Source: CBDHCC01 sp965261015 (GTDB lineage Bacteria; Pseudomonadota; Alphaproteobacteria; Sphingomonadales; Sphingomonadaceae). From it: DNA of 64,000 nt. Location: NCBI GenBank assembly GCA_965261015.1, contig CBDHCC010000001.1, forward strand, positions 558,001 through 622,000, in the 5' to 3' direction. Below the pieces are notes generated by a model. That model was given only the letters and a program-made list of their open reading frames with translations, was not told the DNA's origin and did not search any database. Below are positions 53,894-63,075 of this stretch, one piece after another (position 1 is the stretch's first letter; each line of letters begins with the position of its first letter). The translations under genes were made by a program, and so were the position numbers.

Positions 53894-55789
53894 ATGAACC
53901 GTCTCGTCGCCACGCTCGCCCTGGCGAGCTTCGCCACCGCCACCGCCGCGCCCGCGCAGGACTATTCCAAATGGTCGGACACCGCGGTGGCGGCCGAGCT
54001 CGACAAGCGGGTCGACGCGGAGATGATCGTGATGGTCCCGATGCGCGACGGTGTGCGCCTGGCCACCAACGTCTATCGGCCGAAGGGGGCCAAGGGCCCG
54101 CTGCCCACCATCTTCTGGCGCACGCCCTATAACGAGCTATCCTATCGGGCCGCCACCAGCCGCCGCGCGCTGGAAGCGGCCAAGCACGGATACGCGCTCG
54201 TCGTCGAGAACGAGCGCGGGCGCTATTATTCCGAAGGCACGTTCGAGATCCTGGGGAAACCCGCGACCGACGGCTACGACGCCTTGACCTGGATCGCCGA
54301 GCAGCCCTGGTCGAACGGCAAGGTCGGCACGCTGGGCTGTTCCTCGTCGGCCGAGTGGCAATTGCAGCTCGCCGCCCAGAACCACCCCGCCCACGCGGCC
54401 ATGGTGCCGATGGCGTCGGGGGCCGGCATCGGCAAGGTCGGCGAGTTCTGGGAACAGGGCAACCTCTACACCGGCGGGGTGCAGCGCACCTTGTTCACCG
54501 TGTGGCTGTACGGCGTCGACAATCCCCAGCGCGCGCAGCTGCCCCAGGCGCTGGACGGCCCGACGCGCGCCCGGGTCGCGCGCTACAACGACCTGGACGC
54601 CACCAAGCCGGACGTGGACTGGGTGAAGCAGATTCAGCACCTGCCGGTCAGCGAGACCTTGAGCGACCTGGGCGAACCGCGCGCGACGTTCGAGGAGTTC
54701 GTCACCCGCACGCCCGCCGATCCGGGTTGGAAGCAGGGTGGCCTCTACGACGATTCGATGGGCTGGGGCGTGCCGGCGCTGTGGTTCAACAGCTGGTACG
54801 ACGTGTCGATCGGGCCGAACATGGCGCTCTACAACCACGCGCGGGCGGTAAAGTCGGACCGGGAAGCGAGCGCCAACCAGTTCGCCGTGGTCGGACCCAA
54901 CAATCACTGCCAGTTCGCCAGGCTGGCCCCGGGCTTCACGTCCGGCGACCGGGAGATGGGCGATCCGTCCTTCGACACGGACGGCCAGATCTACGGCTTT
55001 TTCGACCGCTGGCTGAAGGGCGACGCGAAGGCCTTCCCCAACTCCACCGCGCCGGTCCGCTATTACAACATGGGCGCGAACGAATGGCGGTCGGCGGAAC
55101 AATGGCCGCCCCGCGACGCGAAGACGGTGCGGATGTACCTGCGCTCGGCGGGCGACGCGAACAGCCTGTATGGCGGCGGCATGCTCACCTCCCAGGCCCC
55201 GCCAGCGGGCGAAGCGGCGGACCGCTATCGCTACGACCCGATGAACCCGGTGCAGACGATCGGCGGCGGCGACTGCTGCAACGGCGGGCTGGTGACCGCC
55301 GGCGCGTTCGACCAGCGGGAGATCGAGGCGAGGGACGACGTGCTGGTCTATACCTCCGACCCCATGACCGAACCGATGGACGTGACGGGGTTCGTGCGCG
55401 CGGTGCTGGCCGTGTCCTCGGACGCGCCGGACACCGACTATGCGGTCAAGCTGGTGGACGTGGCGCCCGACGGCACCGCCTACATCCTGGGCGACACCAT
55501 CCTGCGCGCGCGCTACCGCGACGGCTTCGAGGCCCCGAGCCTGATGACGCCGGGCCAGGTCTATACGCTCAAACCCTCGGCCATGACGACCAGCAACACC
55601 TTCCTGCCCGGCCACCGCATCCGGGTGGAGGTGACGTCGTCCAACTTCCCGAAATTCACCCGCAACCTGAACACGGGCGCCAATAACGAGACGACGACGG
55701 AGTACCGGGTGGCGAACAACGCGGTGCACCACGACTCCGGACAGGCGAGTTACATCGAACTGCCGGTGATCCCGCACGGCAAGCGTTGA
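53894..55789 (+). CDS. CocE/NonD-family alpha/beta hydrolase (X-Pro dipeptidyl-peptidase type)
   Basis: 631 residues from ATG 53894. Signal peptide RLVATLALASFATATAAPAQ, so exported. MIVMVPMRDGVRLATNVYRP is the typical opening. The nucleophile elbow is GTLGCSSSAEWQ, the Asp region WFNSWYDV, and the C-terminal jelly-roll reads DVTGFVRAVLAVSSDAPDTDY and LPGHRIRVEVTSSNFPKF. Family enzymes cleave esters, amides or X-Pro peptides. The substrate is unknown. The DUF1244 gene follows two bases after the stop. Confidence 0.92.
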   Translation: MNRLVATLALASFATATAAPAQDYSKWSDTAVAAELDKRVDAEMIVMVPMRDGVRLATNVYRPKGAKGPLPTIFWRTPYNELSYRAATSRRALEAAKHGYALVVENERGRYYSEGTFEILGKPATDGYDALTWIAEQPWSNGKVGTLGCSSSAEWQLQLAAQNHPAHAAMVPMASGAGIGKVGEFWEQGNLYTGGVQRTLFTVWLYGVDNPQRAQLPQALDGPTRARVARYNDLDATKPDVDWVKQIQHLPVSETLSDLGEPRATFEEFVTRTPADPGWKQGGLYDDSMGWGVPALWFNSWYDVSIGPNMALYNHARAVKSDREASANQFAVVGPNNHCQFARLAPGFTSGDREMGDPSFDTDGQIYGFFDRWLKGDAKAFPNSTAPVRYYNMGANEWRSAEQWPPRDAKTVRMYLRSAGDANSLYGGGMLTSQAPPAGEAADRYRYDPMNPVQTIGGGDCCNGGLVTAGAFDQREIEARDDVLVYTSDPMTEPMDVTGFVRAVLAVSSDAPDTDYAVKLVDVAPDGTAYILGDTILRARYRDGFEAPSLMTPGQVYTLKPSAMTTSNTFLPGHRIRVEVTSSNFPKFTRNLNTGANNETTTEYRVANNAVHHDSGQASYIELPVIPHGKR

Positions 55790-55790
55790 G

Positions 55791-56084
55791 ATGGCCCATC
55801 CGGACCTGACCGACGCGCAGGCGGCCCACGCCTTCCGCACGCTGGTCGACCATCTGGCGCACCGCACCGACGCGCAGAATGTCGACCTGATGGGACTGGC
55901 GGGGTTCTGCCGCAACTGCCTGTCCGACTGGGTGGCCGAGGCCGACCCGGCGCTGTCCAGGGACCGCGCGCGCGAACTGGTCTATGGCGAGCCCTACCGC
56001 GACTGGAAGGCGAAGCACCAGCAACCCGCCACGCCCGAGCAGCTGGCCCGCATGGACGAGAGCGTGGCCCGAAACGCCCGTTGA
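55791..56084 (+). CDS. DUF1244 family protein
   Basis: 97 residues from ATG 55791. AAHAFRTLVDHLAHRTDAQNVDLMGLAGFCRNCLSDW, RARELVYGEPYRDWKAKHQ match the DUF1244 family found widely in proteobacteria. The CRNCL pair of cysteines is conserved. Function unknown. Confidence 0.92.
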   Translation: MAHPDLTDAQAAHAFRTLVDHLAHRTDAQNVDLMGLAGFCRNCLSDWVAEADPALSRDRARELVYGEPYRDWKAKHQQPATPEQLARMDESVARNAR

Positions 56085-56136
56085 GGTGCGGCGCGGCTTG
56101 CCCTAGGCACGCCGCTTCACATCACTGGAGAATCTG

Positions 56137-56379
56137 ATGAGCGACGGACCCGTGGCCGCCGACGAACTGCGCCTGCTGATCGAGCGCGTGGAGCGCCTGG
56201 AAGAAGACAAGAAGGCGGTCGCCGACGACATCCGCGACGTTTATTCGGAGGCCAAGGCGCGCGGGTACGACAGCAAGATCATGCGACAGATCGTGCGCCT
56301 GCGGAAGATGGAGCACGCCGACCGGCAGGAGATGGAAGCGCTGTTGGACACCTACAAGGCGGCGCTGGGGCTGGGGTGA
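56137..56379 (+). CDS. gapR: GapR-like nucleoid protein (DUF2312)
   Basis: 80 residues from ATG 56137. LLIERVERLEEDKKAVADDI, DVYSEAKARGYDSKIMRQIVRLRK: the GapR/DUF2312 signature, nearly invariant in alphaproteobacteria. GapR encircles overtwisted DNA and stimulates topoisomerases ahead of replication forks in Caulobacter. Intact coiled coil; DNA-contact lysines visible. Confidence 0.96.
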   Translation: MSDGPVAADELRLLIERVERLEEDKKAVADDIRDVYSEAKARGYDSKIMRQIVRLRKMEHADRQEMEALLDTYKAALGLG

Positions 56380-56750
56380 GGGGGGCGAAGCCTCCCGGAC
56401 CCCGGGTCCTTAGAAACAAACCAGGCCCCGCGCGCCCCTGTTCGAATCTTCACGGCCTCGCATGGGCACGTCTAGGCAGGTCCGTGGTCGATCGCCTAAG
56501 GAGCCTGCGGGTTCTGTCATGAGAGACACGGGCTGATCTGCATGATCGACAAAGATTTTTCGGGCCGGGTCGCGCCCTCCACCGCCCGCAGGGCCGGGAT
56601 CGGCGCGGACTGCGCGCCGACCCCGGCCCTGCGGGGTGGCGCGATCTTTCACCGCGAGCAGCGATCCGGCGAGCGGGCCACTGGCCGGCTCGAGCAGGAT
56701 AATCGAAGGCGGGTCGTCGCCGATGCCTGCTCACGGGGGCTGAGGGGACC
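56380..56750. other. intergenic region with long hairpin
   Basis: 371 bases between gapR and the GH130-like operon. No gene seen. It contains the hairpin at 56551-56649 and just after gapR a small hairpin (GGGGCGAAGCCTCCC). The promoter of the nine-gene operon must be here, but I see no convincing hexamers. Confidence 0.6.
56551..56649. repeat. long hairpin / inverted repeat before the oxidase operon
   Basis: A central stem of CCCGCAGGGCCGGG (about 56586-56599) with CCCGGCCCTGCGGG (about 56621-56635) continues inward through CGGCGCG/CGCGCCG. With interruptions it continues outward to CGCGCC/GGCGCG and AAAGAT/ATCTTT at the ends. It lies 100 bases before the first start codon of the operon, so it could be an attenuator or the processed end of a leader RNA. 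Confidence 0.75.
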
Positions 56751-57629
56751 GTGAACTTCAGCGTGGAGCGGCTTGACCCCGTCGTGCTCGACGGACCGGA
56801 TGAGTTGCTGGACCGCGATCTGATGAGCCCGTTCGTCTGGCCGCGACCGGGCGGCGCGGGGATGGAGGTGCTGGTGCGCGCAGTCCCTCCGGACCCATCG
56901 GACGGTCGGGAGAGCGGCCGGCTGTGGTACGGGCGCTCGGCCGAAGACGGACTGCGCTTCCGCATGGACCCCGCGCCCGCCCTGGTGCCCGGCGACGGTC
57001 CGGACTCGCGCGGGTGCGAAGACCCGACGGTGGTCCCGGTGGAGGATGGGCTGGTCGTCTATTACACCGGCGTGGACGGCGACGGTGCCGGGCGGCTCTG
57101 TTACGCCACCGGACCCGACGCGCGTTCTCTGGCGAAGCGCGGCGTGGCGCTGTCCTCGTCCAAGAGCGAGCGCAACACGAAGGAGGCGACCCTGCTGCGC
57201 GCCGATGGCCGTTGGCGGTTGCTGCACGAATATTCGCGCGACGAACACTCGCTGATCGGGCTCGCCATCGGCGCCGGCCCCGCCGGCCCGTGGGAGGAGG
57301 ACGGAGATCCCCTTGGTCCCCGGCCCGGTCACTGGGACAGTTGGCACCTCTCTCCCGGACCGCTGCTGCGCGACCCCGAGCGCCCGGTGCTGTTCTACAA
57401 CGGCGCGGACCGGGACGCCGATTGGGGGATCGGCTGGGCGCTCCTGACGCCCGACCTGACCCGTGCGGTCGAACGCTGCGACCAGCCGCTGATCGCGCCG
57501 CCGAACGACGCGGATCGCGGGCGCGCCATCAACTTCGCCGCCTCGCTGATGACGCGCGGTGACACGATCTGGCTCTATCTCTCGCGCAACGACCGCCAGC
57601 TGTGGCGCGCGACGGTGCGCCGGACATGA
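56751..57629 (+). CDS. GH130-like glycoside phosphorylase/hydrolase
   Basis: 292 residues from GTG 56751. Five-bladed propeller type: VLDGPDELLDRDLMSPFVWPRP, GRLWYGRSAEDGLRF, GCEDPTVVPVEDGLVVYYTGVD (EDP motif of GH130 with the catalytic Asp region), KEATLLRADGRWRLLHEYSRDEHSLI, SWHLSPGPLLRDPERPVLFYNGAD. GH130 enzymes phosphorolyse or hydrolyse beta-mannosides. It overlaps cyoA by 4 nt, so it is the first gene of an operon with a respiratory oxidase, an unusual neighbour. Confidence 0.75.
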   Translation: MNFSVERLDPVVLDGPDELLDRDLMSPFVWPRPGGAGMEVLVRAVPPDPSDGRESGRLWYGRSAEDGLRFRMDPAPALVPGDGPDSRGCEDPTVVPVEDGLVVYYTGVDGDGAGRLCYATGPDARSLAKRGVALSSSKSERNTKEATLLRADGRWRLLHEYSRDEHSLIGLAIGAGPAGPWEEDGDPLGPRPGHWDSWHLSPGPLLRDPERPVLFYNGADRDADWGIGWALLTPDLTRAVERCDQPLIAPPNDADRGRAINFAASLMTRGDTIWLYLSRNDRQLWRATVRRT

Positions 57630-58480
57630 GGGCGCGGTCGCTGCTCGCCGTCGCGGCGTTCGGCCCGCTGGCGGGCTGCGCCGCGCTGGGCCACGGGGTG
57701 TTCGCCGCCGCCGGGCCGGTGGCGGCCGGTCAGCGCGACTATCTGCTGATCGTGCTGGGGATCATGGTGCTGGTGCTGCTGCCGGTCTTCATCCTCGTCC
57801 CGCTCGTCGCCTGGTACTACCGCATCGGCAACAAGGGTCACGGCTATAAGCCGGACTGGGGCTTTTCCTGGTCGCTGGAGGGGCTGGTCTGGATCCCGCC
57901 GACGCTGATCGTGATCGGGCTGAGCGTGCTGCTGTGGGACCGCACCCACGCGATGGACCCGTACAAGCCGTTGCCATCGGCCGTTCCGCCGCTGGAGGTG
58001 CAGGCGATCGGCTTCGACTGGAAATGGCTGTTCGTCTATCCGGAGGAGGGCGTGGCGACGGTCAACCAGCTGGCGCTGCCCGTGGGCCGCCCGGTCCATC
58101 TCCGCCTGACGAGCGGCACCGTCATGCAGTCCTTCCTGATCCCGCGCCTGGCGGGCCAGATCTACGCCATGCCCGGCATGACGACCGAGCTGAACCTGGC
58201 CGCCGACCGGGCCGGCACGTTCCGGGGCGAGAACACGCAATATAGCGGCCGGGGCTTTCCGCTGGGCAAGTTCGCGGTGACCGCGCTGCCAGCGGACGAC
58301 TTCGCCGCGTGGGTCGCGCGCGCGCGGGCCGGTGGCGGGACGCTCGACCGCCGGGTCGTGGACGCGCTGTTCCGCCCGTCCGTCGCCCGGCACCCGCTCA
58401 CCTTCGGGCAGGTGCCGCCGGGTGTGTTCGACCAGGTGCTCGCCCGCTTCGACACCGGCGCGCAGGGCATGATGAAGTGA
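57626..58480 (+). CDS. cyoA: cytochrome bo-type quinol oxidase subunit II
   Basis: 284 residues from ATG 57626. Lipoprotein signal (GPLAGCAAL), two membrane helices (LLIVLGIMVLVLLPVFILVPLVAWYY, LVWIPPTLIVIGLSVLLW), then a cupredoxin domain with IGFDWKWLFVYPEEGVATVNQLALP, and FLIPRLAGQIYAMPGM. The CuA cysteines are absent, which marks a quinol oxidase rather than a cytochrome c oxidase. Confidence 0.95.
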   Translation: MRARSLLAVAAFGPLAGCAALGHGVFAAAGPVAAGQRDYLLIVLGIMVLVLLPVFILVPLVAWYYRIGNKGHGYKPDWGFSWSLEGLVWIPPTLIVIGLSVLLWDRTHAMDPYKPLPSAVPPLEVQAIGFDWKWLFVYPEEGVATVNQLALPVGRPVHLRLTSGTVMQSFLIPRLAGQIYAMPGMTTELNLAADRAGTFRGENTQYSGRGFPLGKFAVTALPADDFAAWVARARAGGGTLDRRVVDALFRPSVARHPLTFGQVPPGVFDQVLARFDTGAQGMMK

Positions 58481-60570
58481 CCGGAGGGTCGTGGCTCATC
58501 GGACGCATCGACCCGACCGCCTTCGCCTTCGTGCGCGCCTGGCGCGATCCGGCCTTGAGCGAGGTGATCGGAGCGGGCGCGGCGGCGATGGTGGTGCTGG
58601 GCGCGGTCGCCGTCGTGGCGCTCTTGACCTGGAAGGGCTGGTGGCGGCCGCTGTGGCGCGACTGGCTCACCAGCCTCGACCACAAGCGCATCGGCATCAT
58701 GTATGTGGTGCTGGCCTTCGTGATGCTCAGCCGCGCGGTGATCGAGGCGGTGCTGATGCGCGTCCAGCAGGCGACCGCGATCAACGCGCCCGGCGTGGTG
58801 GACTCCGAGCATTTCGCGCAATTGTTCACCACCCACGGCTCCATCATGATCTTCTTCATGGCGATGCCGTTCCTCACCGGCCTGATGAACTACGCCGTGC
58901 CGCTGCAGATCGGCGCGCGCGACGTGTCCTTTCCTCTCTTGAACTCCATCAGCCTGTGGCTGACCGGCGGGGCGGCGGGGATCATGATGGTGTCGCTGGT
59001 CGTCGGCCGCTTCTCGACCGGCGGCTGGAGCGGCTACCCGCCCTACACGGAACTGGCCTTCTCGCCCGGCGAGGGCGTCGACTATTGGATCTGGGCGGTG
59101 TCGCTCGGATCGATCGCGACCACGCTCACCGGCCTCAACATCGCGTGCACCATCTACAAGAAGCGCGCGCCGGGCATGGCGTGGATGCGCCTGCCGATGT
59201 TCTGCTGGACCAGTCTGTGCACCAGCATCCTGATGATCTTCGCCATGCCGCCCTTGACCGTCGCCACCGCGCTGCTGGCACTCGACCGCTATCTGGGCTT
59301 CCACTTCTTCACGAACGAGCTGGGCGGCAACATGATGAACTACGCCAACCTGTTCTGGCTGTTCGGCCATCCGGAGGTCTACATCCTGATCCTGCCGGCC
59401 TTTGGAGTCTATTCGGAGGTGGTGTCGACCTTCTCGTCGAAGGAGCTGTACGGATACGTCTCGCTGGTGCTGGCGACCATGGCGATCGCCGTCCTGTCCT
59501 TCACCGTCTGGCTGCACCACTTCTTCACCATGGGGCAGAGCGCGGACGTCAACGCGGTGTTCGGCATCGCCACCATGCTGATCGGCATCCCCACGGGCGT
59601 GAAGATCTACAACTGGATCTGGACCATGTTCCGGGGACAGGTGCGCCCCACCGTGCCGATGCTCTACGCGCTGGCCTTCATGGTGACCTTCGTCATCGGC
59701 GGGGTGTCGGGGATCGTGCTGGCGACGCCGCCGCTCGACTATGTCGTCCACAACACGCTGTTCCTGGTGGCGCATTTCCACAACATGCTGATCCCGGGGC
59801 TGCTCTACGGGATGCTGGCGGGCACGACCTTCTGGTTCCCCAAGGCGTTCGGCTTCCGCCTGGACGAGCGCTGGGGCCGCGTCGCGTGCGGCTGCTGGGT
59901 GGCGGGCTTCTGGCTGGCGTTCATGCCGCTCTACGCGCTGGGCCTGTCCGGCATGGCGCGGCGGACCGCCGAGATCTACGAGCCCTCCTTCCGCCCCTGG
60001 CTGTACGTCGCGGGCGCGGGCGCGTTCGTGCTGCTGGCCGCACTCGCCTCCCTGTTCGTGCAGCTGTGGGTATCGGTGCGCGACCGCGCGGCGCTGAGCG
60101 TGGCGGCGGGCGATCCGTGGGACGGGCGCTCGCTGGAATGGTCCGTGTCGGCCCCGCCGCCGGAATACAATTTCGCGGTGATCCCCCAGGTCCACCGCCG
60201 CGACGTGTGGCACGACCTCAAGCGAAAGGGCGACCCATACCGCCCGCCCGACCACTACGACGACATCGACCTGCCGAGGAACACCGGGGTCGGGCCCGCC
60301 ATCGGGGTCGCGGGCGCGGCGGCGGCCTTTGGCCTGACCTGGCACCTCTGGTGGCTGGCCGCGGCCGGCCTGCTGGTGGTGCTGGCCGCGGTGATCGTCC
60401 GCAGCTTCGCGCGCGACGTCGATCGCACCGTTCCGGCCGACGAAGTGCGCGCCACGCAGGACCGCTGGCTGCGCTCGATCGAGGCGGCGAATCCGGTGCC
60501 GCGCGAACGCGAGGACGAGCCTGCCAATGACGGGCTGCCGCGGGTGGCGGTCGCCGGAGCGGCCGAATGA
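58477..60570 (+). CDS. cyoB: cytochrome bo-type quinol oxidase subunit I
   Basis: 697 residues from GTG 58477 (GTGA overlap). Haem-copper core: TTHGSIMIFFMAMPFLTG with a haem-b His, WLFGHPEVYILILPAFG with the Tyr-His crosslink site, HHFFTMG with CuB histidines, and LVAHFHNMLIPG with the haem pair. Extra membrane helices at both ends and the tail motif SVRDRAALSVAAGDPWDGRSLEWSVSAPPP are typical of CyoB. Pumps protons while reducing oxygen with quinol. Confidence 0.97.
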   Translation: MTGGSWLIGRIDPTAFAFVRAWRDPALSEVIGAGAAAMVVLGAVAVVALLTWKGWWRPLWRDWLTSLDHKRIGIMYVVLAFVMLSRAVIEAVLMRVQQATAINAPGVVDSEHFAQLFTTHGSIMIFFMAMPFLTGLMNYAVPLQIGARDVSFPLLNSISLWLTGGAAGIMMVSLVVGRFSTGGWSGYPPYTELAFSPGEGVDYWIWAVSLGSIATTLTGLNIACTIYKKRAPGMAWMRLPMFCWTSLCTSILMIFAMPPLTVATALLALDRYLGFHFFTNELGGNMMNYANLFWLFGHPEVYILILPAFGVYSEVVSTFSSKELYGYVSLVLATMAIAVLSFTVWLHHFFTMGQSADVNAVFGIATMLIGIPTGVKIYNWIWTMFRGQVRPTVPMLYALAFMVTFVIGGVSGIVLATPPLDYVVHNTLFLVAHFHNMLIPGLLYGMLAGTTFWFPKAFGFRLDERWGRVACGCWVAGFWLAFMPLYALGLSGMARRTAEIYEPSFRPWLYVAGAGAFVLLAALASLFVQLWVSVRDRAALSVAAGDPWDGRSLEWSVSAPPPEYNFAVIPQVHRRDVWHDLKRKGDPYRPPDHYDDIDLPRNTGVGPAIGVAGAAAAFGLTWHLWWLAAAGLLVVLAAVIVRSFARDVDRTVPADEVRATQDRWLRSIEAANPVPREREDEPANDGLPRVAVAGAAE

Positions 60571-61187
60571 TGGCCGACACTCGCCATCCCGGCCTGAATC
60601 TGGGCGGCACCGACCGCGACGCGCACGAGGAGGCGGAGGACGACGTGTTCGGCTTCTGGGTCTTCCTGATGAGCGACGCGGTGATCTTCGCGCTGCTGTT
60701 CGCCACCTACGGCGTCATGCTGGTCGGCACCGCCGGCGGACCGACACCCGCCAGCGAGTACAGGATCGGCCCCGCCTTCGCCGAGACGCTGATCCTGCTC
60801 ACCAGCAGCCTGACCTTCGGCCTCGCCTCCTTAGCCACCAAGCACGAGCGGGTGCGGGCGCTCGCCGGCTGGCTGGGCGTCACGGCGGCGCTGGGCGTCG
60901 CGTTCCTGCTGCTGGAGGCGCGCGACCTCGCCACCATGGTCGCCCACGGCGCGGTGCCGTGGCGCAGCGGCTATCTGTCCGCCTTTTGGGCGCTGGTGCC
61001 CCTGCACGGGCTGCACGTGCTGGCCGGCCTCGCCTGGATCGCGGTGATGGCCGTGCAGCTGCGGGTGTTCGGTTTGGACAAGCGGGTGAAGGTGAACCTG
61101 CTGCGACTTGGACTGTTCTGGCATTTTCTCGACATCGTGTGGATCGCCATCGTGTCCGTCGTCTATCTCCAGGGGTTGATCCGTTGA
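60567..61187 (+). CDS. cyoC: cytochrome bo-type quinol oxidase subunit III
   Basis: 206 residues from ATG 60567 (ATGA overlap). Five membrane helices starting at VFGFWVFLMSDAVIFALLFATYGVM, with the conserved Glu in LLLEARD and HGLHVLAGLAWIAVMAVQL. Subunit III of the same oxidase. Confidence 0.95.
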   Translation: MMADTRHPGLNLGGTDRDAHEEAEDDVFGFWVFLMSDAVIFALLFATYGVMLVGTAGGPTPASEYRIGPAFAETLILLTSSLTFGLASLATKHERVRALAGWLGVTAALGVAFLLLEARDLATMVAHGAVPWRSGYLSAFWALVPLHGLHVLAGLAWIAVMAVQLRVFGLDKRVKVNLLRLGLFWHFLDIVWIAIVSVVYLQGLIR

Positions 61188-61507
61188 GCGGCGCGCACGC
61201 CACGGAACCGAGCCACGCGCACGAGCTTCGCGGCTACCTGACCGGCTACGCGCTGGCGGTCGCGCTGACCGCCGCCGCCTTCGCGCTCGTCGAGTGGCGG
61301 GTGCCGGACGCGGGCACCACGCTGGCGCTGGTCTTCGGGCTGGGCCTGGTCCAGATGGTCGTGCACTTCCGCTGGTTCCTTCACATCCGCCTGGGAACCT
61401 CGACCCGACAGGACCTGCAGCTGATCCTGTTCTCCACCCTCATCATCGCCTTGATGGTCGGCGGCACGCTCGTCATCCTGTTCAATCTGCGAGGGAGGAT
61501 GATGTGA
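61184..61507 (+). CDS. cyoD: cytochrome bo-type quinol oxidase subunit IV
   Basis: 107 residues from TTG 61184, which overlaps the cyoC stop as TTGA. Three helices: LTGYALAVALTAAAFALVEW, LALVFGLGLVQMVVHFRWFLHI, LILFSTLIIALMVGGTLVILFNL. HFRWFLHI is the usual CyoD motif. Confidence 0.93.
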   Translation: MSGAHATEPSHAHELRGYLTGYALAVALTAAAFALVEWRVPDAGTTLALVFGLGLVQMVVHFRWFLHIRLGTSTRQDLQLILFSTLIIALMVGGTLVILFNLRGRMM

Positions 61508-63075
61508 GCGCTAATACGGACCGCCACCACGATGTCCTCGTCATCGGCAGCGGGCCTGGCGGGGCGGCGCTCGCCCAGCGGCTGGCGGCGACGGGCAAAC
61601 GGGTGACGGTGATGGAGCGCGGCGGCTATTTGCCGCGCGAGCAGGCGAACTGGGACCCGCAGGCGGTGTTCGGCGACGGGCGCTACCAGGTCGACGAACA
61701 GTGGCGGGCGACCGACGGAACCGCGTTCACGCCCGGCCTGCACCGCTATGTCGGCGGCAACTCCAAGGTCTATGGCGCGGCCCTGTTCCGCCTGCGGGAG
61801 CGCGACTTCGAGGAGGTGGCGCACCGGGCCGGCACCTCGCCCGCCTGGCCGCTGCCCTACGCCGCCTTCGCGCCCTATTATGATCAGGCCGAGGCGCTCT
61901 ACCAGGTGCATGGGGAACGCGGCGAGGACCCGACGGAGCCGCCGGCGGACGCGCCCTACACCCGCCCGCCGGTCGCTCACGCCACCCAGATCGACGCGCT
62001 GAACGGGCGGCTGCGCGCGCAGGGGCTCAACCCCTTCCACCTGCCGCTCGGCATCCTGCTGGACGAGCACGCCGGCGAACCGACGCCGACCAGTGCGTGC
62101 ATCAAGTGCGACAAGTTCGACGGCTTCCCCTGCCCGGTGAACGGCAAGGCGGACGCGCAGGTGATCTCGATCGACCCGATGCTGGCGGCCCACCCCAATG
62201 CCCGCCTGCTCACCCACACCACCGCCGAGCGGATCGAGACGGACGGATCGGGCCGGCGGGTGGCGGCGGTCGTGGCGCGCCGCAACGGGGTGGAGGAGCG
62301 GCACACGGCCGAGATCGTGGTGGTGGCGTGCGGCGCGCTTTCCTCCGCGCTCCTGCTGCTTCGCTCCGCCAGCGACCGGCATCCGGACGGCCTGGCCAAC
62401 CGCTCCGGCCTGGTGGGGCGGCGTTACATGCGGCACGAGATGTCGGTCGTCGCCGCGCTGATGCCGCAGCGCAACACCAGCGTGTTCCAGAAGACGATGG
62501 CGCTCAGCGACTATTACTGGGGTGACGAGGAGTGGCCCTGGCCGATGGGGCTGATCCAGCTGATGGCGCGCACCTATCCCGCCCAGCTGAAATCGCAGGG
62601 GCTGCCCGGTTGGGCGCAGTGGCTGCCGAACTGGCCTTTCGCGGAGGTCGCCGAACACTCGCTCGACTTCTGGCTCCAGGCCGAAGACCTGCCGATCGCC
62701 GAGAACCGCGTGCATTATGTCGGCGACCAGGTGCGGCTCGACCTCAAGCCCACCAGCACGGCCGCGCTCTCCCAACTGGAGGAGCGGTTGCGCCGCGCGC
62801 TCGACCGCGCCGGGCTGGCGGCCAAGTTCGTCCATCGGGGTGTCTATCTGTCGCACGACATTCCGGAGAGCGGCACCAGCCACCAGGCGGGCACGGCCGT
62901 GTTCGGGACCGATCCGGCGACGAGCGTGCTGGACCTCGACTGCCGCGCGCACGAGCTCGACAATCTCTACCTCGCCGACGCCTCGTTCTTTCCGTCGATC
63001 GGCGCGGTCAACCCGACGCTGACCATCATCGCCAACGCGCTGCGCGTGGCCGACCGGATCGCGGAGCGGCTGTGA
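61504..63075 (+). CDS. GMC-family FAD-dependent oxidoreductase
   Basis: 523 residues from GTG 61504, overlapping the cyoD stop. DVLVIGSGPGGAALAQRLAATGKRVTVMERG is the FAD site. Middle motif RYVGGNSKVYGAALFRLRERDF and, unusually, SACIKCDKFDGFPCPVNGKAD with three cysteines. C-terminal GMC domain: SGTSHQAGTAVFGTDP with the active-site His and FPSIGAVNPTLTIIANALRVAD. No signal peptide. Such enzymes oxidise sugars or alcohols. Translational coupling to the oxidase suggests electrons go to quinol, then CyoABCD. Confidence 0.92.
   Translation: MSANTDRHHDVLVIGSGPGGAALAQRLAATGKRVTVMERGGYLPREQANWDPQAVFGDGRYQVDEQWRATDGTAFTPGLHRYVGGNSKVYGAALFRLRERDFEEVAHRAGTSPAWPLPYAAFAPYYDQAEALYQVHGERGEDPTEPPADAPYTRPPVAHATQIDALNGRLRAQGLNPFHLPLGILLDEHAGEPTPTSACIKCDKFDGFPCPVNGKADAQVISIDPMLAAHPNARLLTHTTAERIETDGSGRRVAAVVARRNGVEERHTAEIVVVACGALSSALLLLRSASDRHPDGLANRSGLVGRRYMRHEMSVVAALMPQRNTSVFQKTMALSDYYWGDEEWPWPMGLIQLMARTYPAQLKSQGLPGWAQWLPNWPFAEVAEHSLDFWLQAEDLPIAENRVHYVGDQVRLDLKPTSTAALSQLEERLRRALDRAGLAAKFVHRGVYLSHDIPESGTSHQAGTAVFGTDPATSVLDLDCRAHELDNLYLADASFFPSIGAVNPTLTIIANALRVADRIAERL

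Noticed and set aside
56430..56530. tRNA-like segment containing GTTCGAATC
   Set aside because: No acceptor stem or anticodon arm can be paired around it, so it is not a tRNA.
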